From: Nitrospirales bacterium
Lineage (GTDB): Bacteria > Nitrospirota > Nitrospiria > Nitrospirales > UBA8639
Direction: 5' to 3'
Length of the DNA stretch: 5,743 bases
Assembly (NCBI GenBank): GCA_021604265.1
Contig: BQIY01000170.1
Location: 1-5,743, forward strand
Shown here: piece after piece, positions 5,190 through 5,743 of the stretch
Numbering within the stretch: position 1 is the first letter of the stretch
Layout: each line of letters opens with the position of its first letter
Notes under the pieces: generated by a model
What the model saw: only the letters and a program-made list of their open reading frames with translations
What the model was told of the DNA's origin: nothing
The model's database searches: none
Position numbers and translations under genes: made by a program

Positions 5190-5743
5190 CTACGAACGAC
5201 GGAACAATGCTGACAACCCAAAATACCCCACCGCATCTTTCATATTCGAAAACCACCGATTGAACCGGCCCATTTCAGGATTGGTCACATACTGGAGCGT
5301 CAGCACAATACGTTCTTCATCGTTGCCAAGCGGCGTCACAGCATGATGAAGTTTATCTCCATTAAAAAAAATGAATGACCCCGGCTTCGTGTCCAGTGAT
5401 AATTCCGTTGTCTCCCTGGAAGGATCTTTGGTATGCAGTCGACATGCAAGACGGCTCGTTGAACGGTCAAGCAAGCCGATCAAGACCGTATAGCGCGCAC
5501 CTTTATAGTACGATGTATCGTAATGATACCCAATGTGGTCACCGGCTTCGGTATAAAAATACAATGCACAGGAATGAGGATCTTCCTCGGGACAGAGGAG
5601 CAACTGTTCACCAGCAAGCTGACTGAGCCAGGCAATTAATGCCGGGTCTTTATATAACGCAGTCAGAGACGGAGCAGATTCCCTGACAATAAAATAACTG
5701 ACGCTTCCGCCCTTTTTATGGCCGGGAATAAAGTTGCGGTTCA
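5190..5743 (-). CDS. 2-oxoglutarate/Fe(II)-dependent oxygenase, 5' end beyond the right edge
   Basis: The frame stays open from the stop at 5190-5192 to the right edge, giving 183 residues. A TTG at 5603 lies inside it but is preceded by in-frame coding sequence that looks like the same protein, so the gene is 5'-truncated and not a short protein starting there. Residue numbers count from the first full codon. The Fe(II) facial triad is visible as H73-x-D75 (GYHYDTSYY) and H132 or H133 (GDKLHHAVTP), and R144 (EERIVLTLQYV), 11-12 residues later, is placed to bind 2-oxoglutarate. The segment PGSFIFFNG at 120-128 is the usual strand before the distal His. These enzymes hydroxylate or otherwise oxidise a substrate using 2-oxoglutarate and O2. 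The substrate here is unknown, and the protein is not recognisable as a specific characterised subfamily. No signal peptide can be judged. It converges on the phosphatase gene. Confidence 0.85.
   Translation of the reverse strand, partial: NRNFIPGHKKGGSVSYFIVRESAPSLTALYKDPALIAWLSQLAGEQLLLCPEEDPHSCALYFYTEAGDHIGYHYDTSYYKGARYTVLIGLLDRSTSRLACRLHTKDPSRETTELSLDTKPGSFIFFNGDKLHHAVTPLGNDEERIVLTLQYVTNPEMGRFNRWFSNMKDAVGYFGLSALFRRS

Noticed and set aside
5089..5346. Plus-strand frame of 85 codons overlapping the end of the phosphatase gene by 4 bases
   Set aside because: It runs through the intergenic repeat and antisense to the oxygenase. Its product has no recognisable features, and the oxygenase motifs on the other strand explain the sequence.
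5190..5603. Complete 137-residue oxygenase starting at TTG 5603
   Set aside because: The frame continues open to the right edge with plausible protein sequence, and 2OG oxygenase domains need the upstream strands. The gene is truncated by the window.
1..5743. Defence island, toxin-antitoxin system or mobile element
   Set aside because: No transposase, integrase, terminal repeats, toxin family or defence effector is visible. The YprB-like nuclease and RadA are common housekeeping proteins and are not evidence of a defence system.

Overview
The window looks like ordinary chromosomal DNA from a free-living bacterium of roughly even base composition. The taxonomic signal is weak. Tandem DUF507 genes next to a cyclophilin-like gene, RadA, a YprB-type nuclease and a PP2C phosphatase would fit Nitrospirota or a deltaproteobacterium-like lineage, but this is an inference from gene content. 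I see no transposase, phage gene, CRISPR array, tRNA or rRNA.

Left part (1-3243), all on the minus strand. In transcription order: a cyclophilin-like protein (2857-3243), two successive DUF507 proteins (2568-2849 and 2219-2509), a gap of 139 bp, a small TM2-like membrane protein (1798-2049), a secreted protein with an Ig-like domain and an apparently degenerate HAD/LNS2-like domain (891-1778), and the N-terminal 270 residues of RadA (1-811), which runs off the left edge. Gaps are short (7, 58, 139, 19 and 79 bp), so the whole set could be one transcription unit or two, with a possible break at 2050-2218.

Middle (3244-3545): a 302 bp non-coding divergent region that should hold promoters for both directions. 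Only a weak minus-strand promoter candidate is visible.

Right part. On the plus strand lie a YprB-like DEDDy-type exonuclease (3546-4343) and a PP2C-family Ser/Thr phosphatase (4340-5092), joined by a 4-base ATGA overlap. They converge on a minus-strand 2-oxoglutarate/Fe(II) oxygenase (5190-5743) whose 5' end lies beyond the right edge. The 97 bp between the convergent genes carries a 9-bp inverted repeat and further degenerate copies of the same motif.

Functionally the window mixes DNA repair (RadA, probably the YprB-like nuclease), phosphoprotein signalling (PP2C) and several poorly characterised families. The parts most worth follow-up are the secreted Ig plus degenerate-HAD protein with its membrane neighbour, the cyclophilin-like/DUF507/DUF507 cassette, and the translationally coupled nuclease-phosphatase pair. 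I found no convincing evidence for a complete new defence or mobile system.
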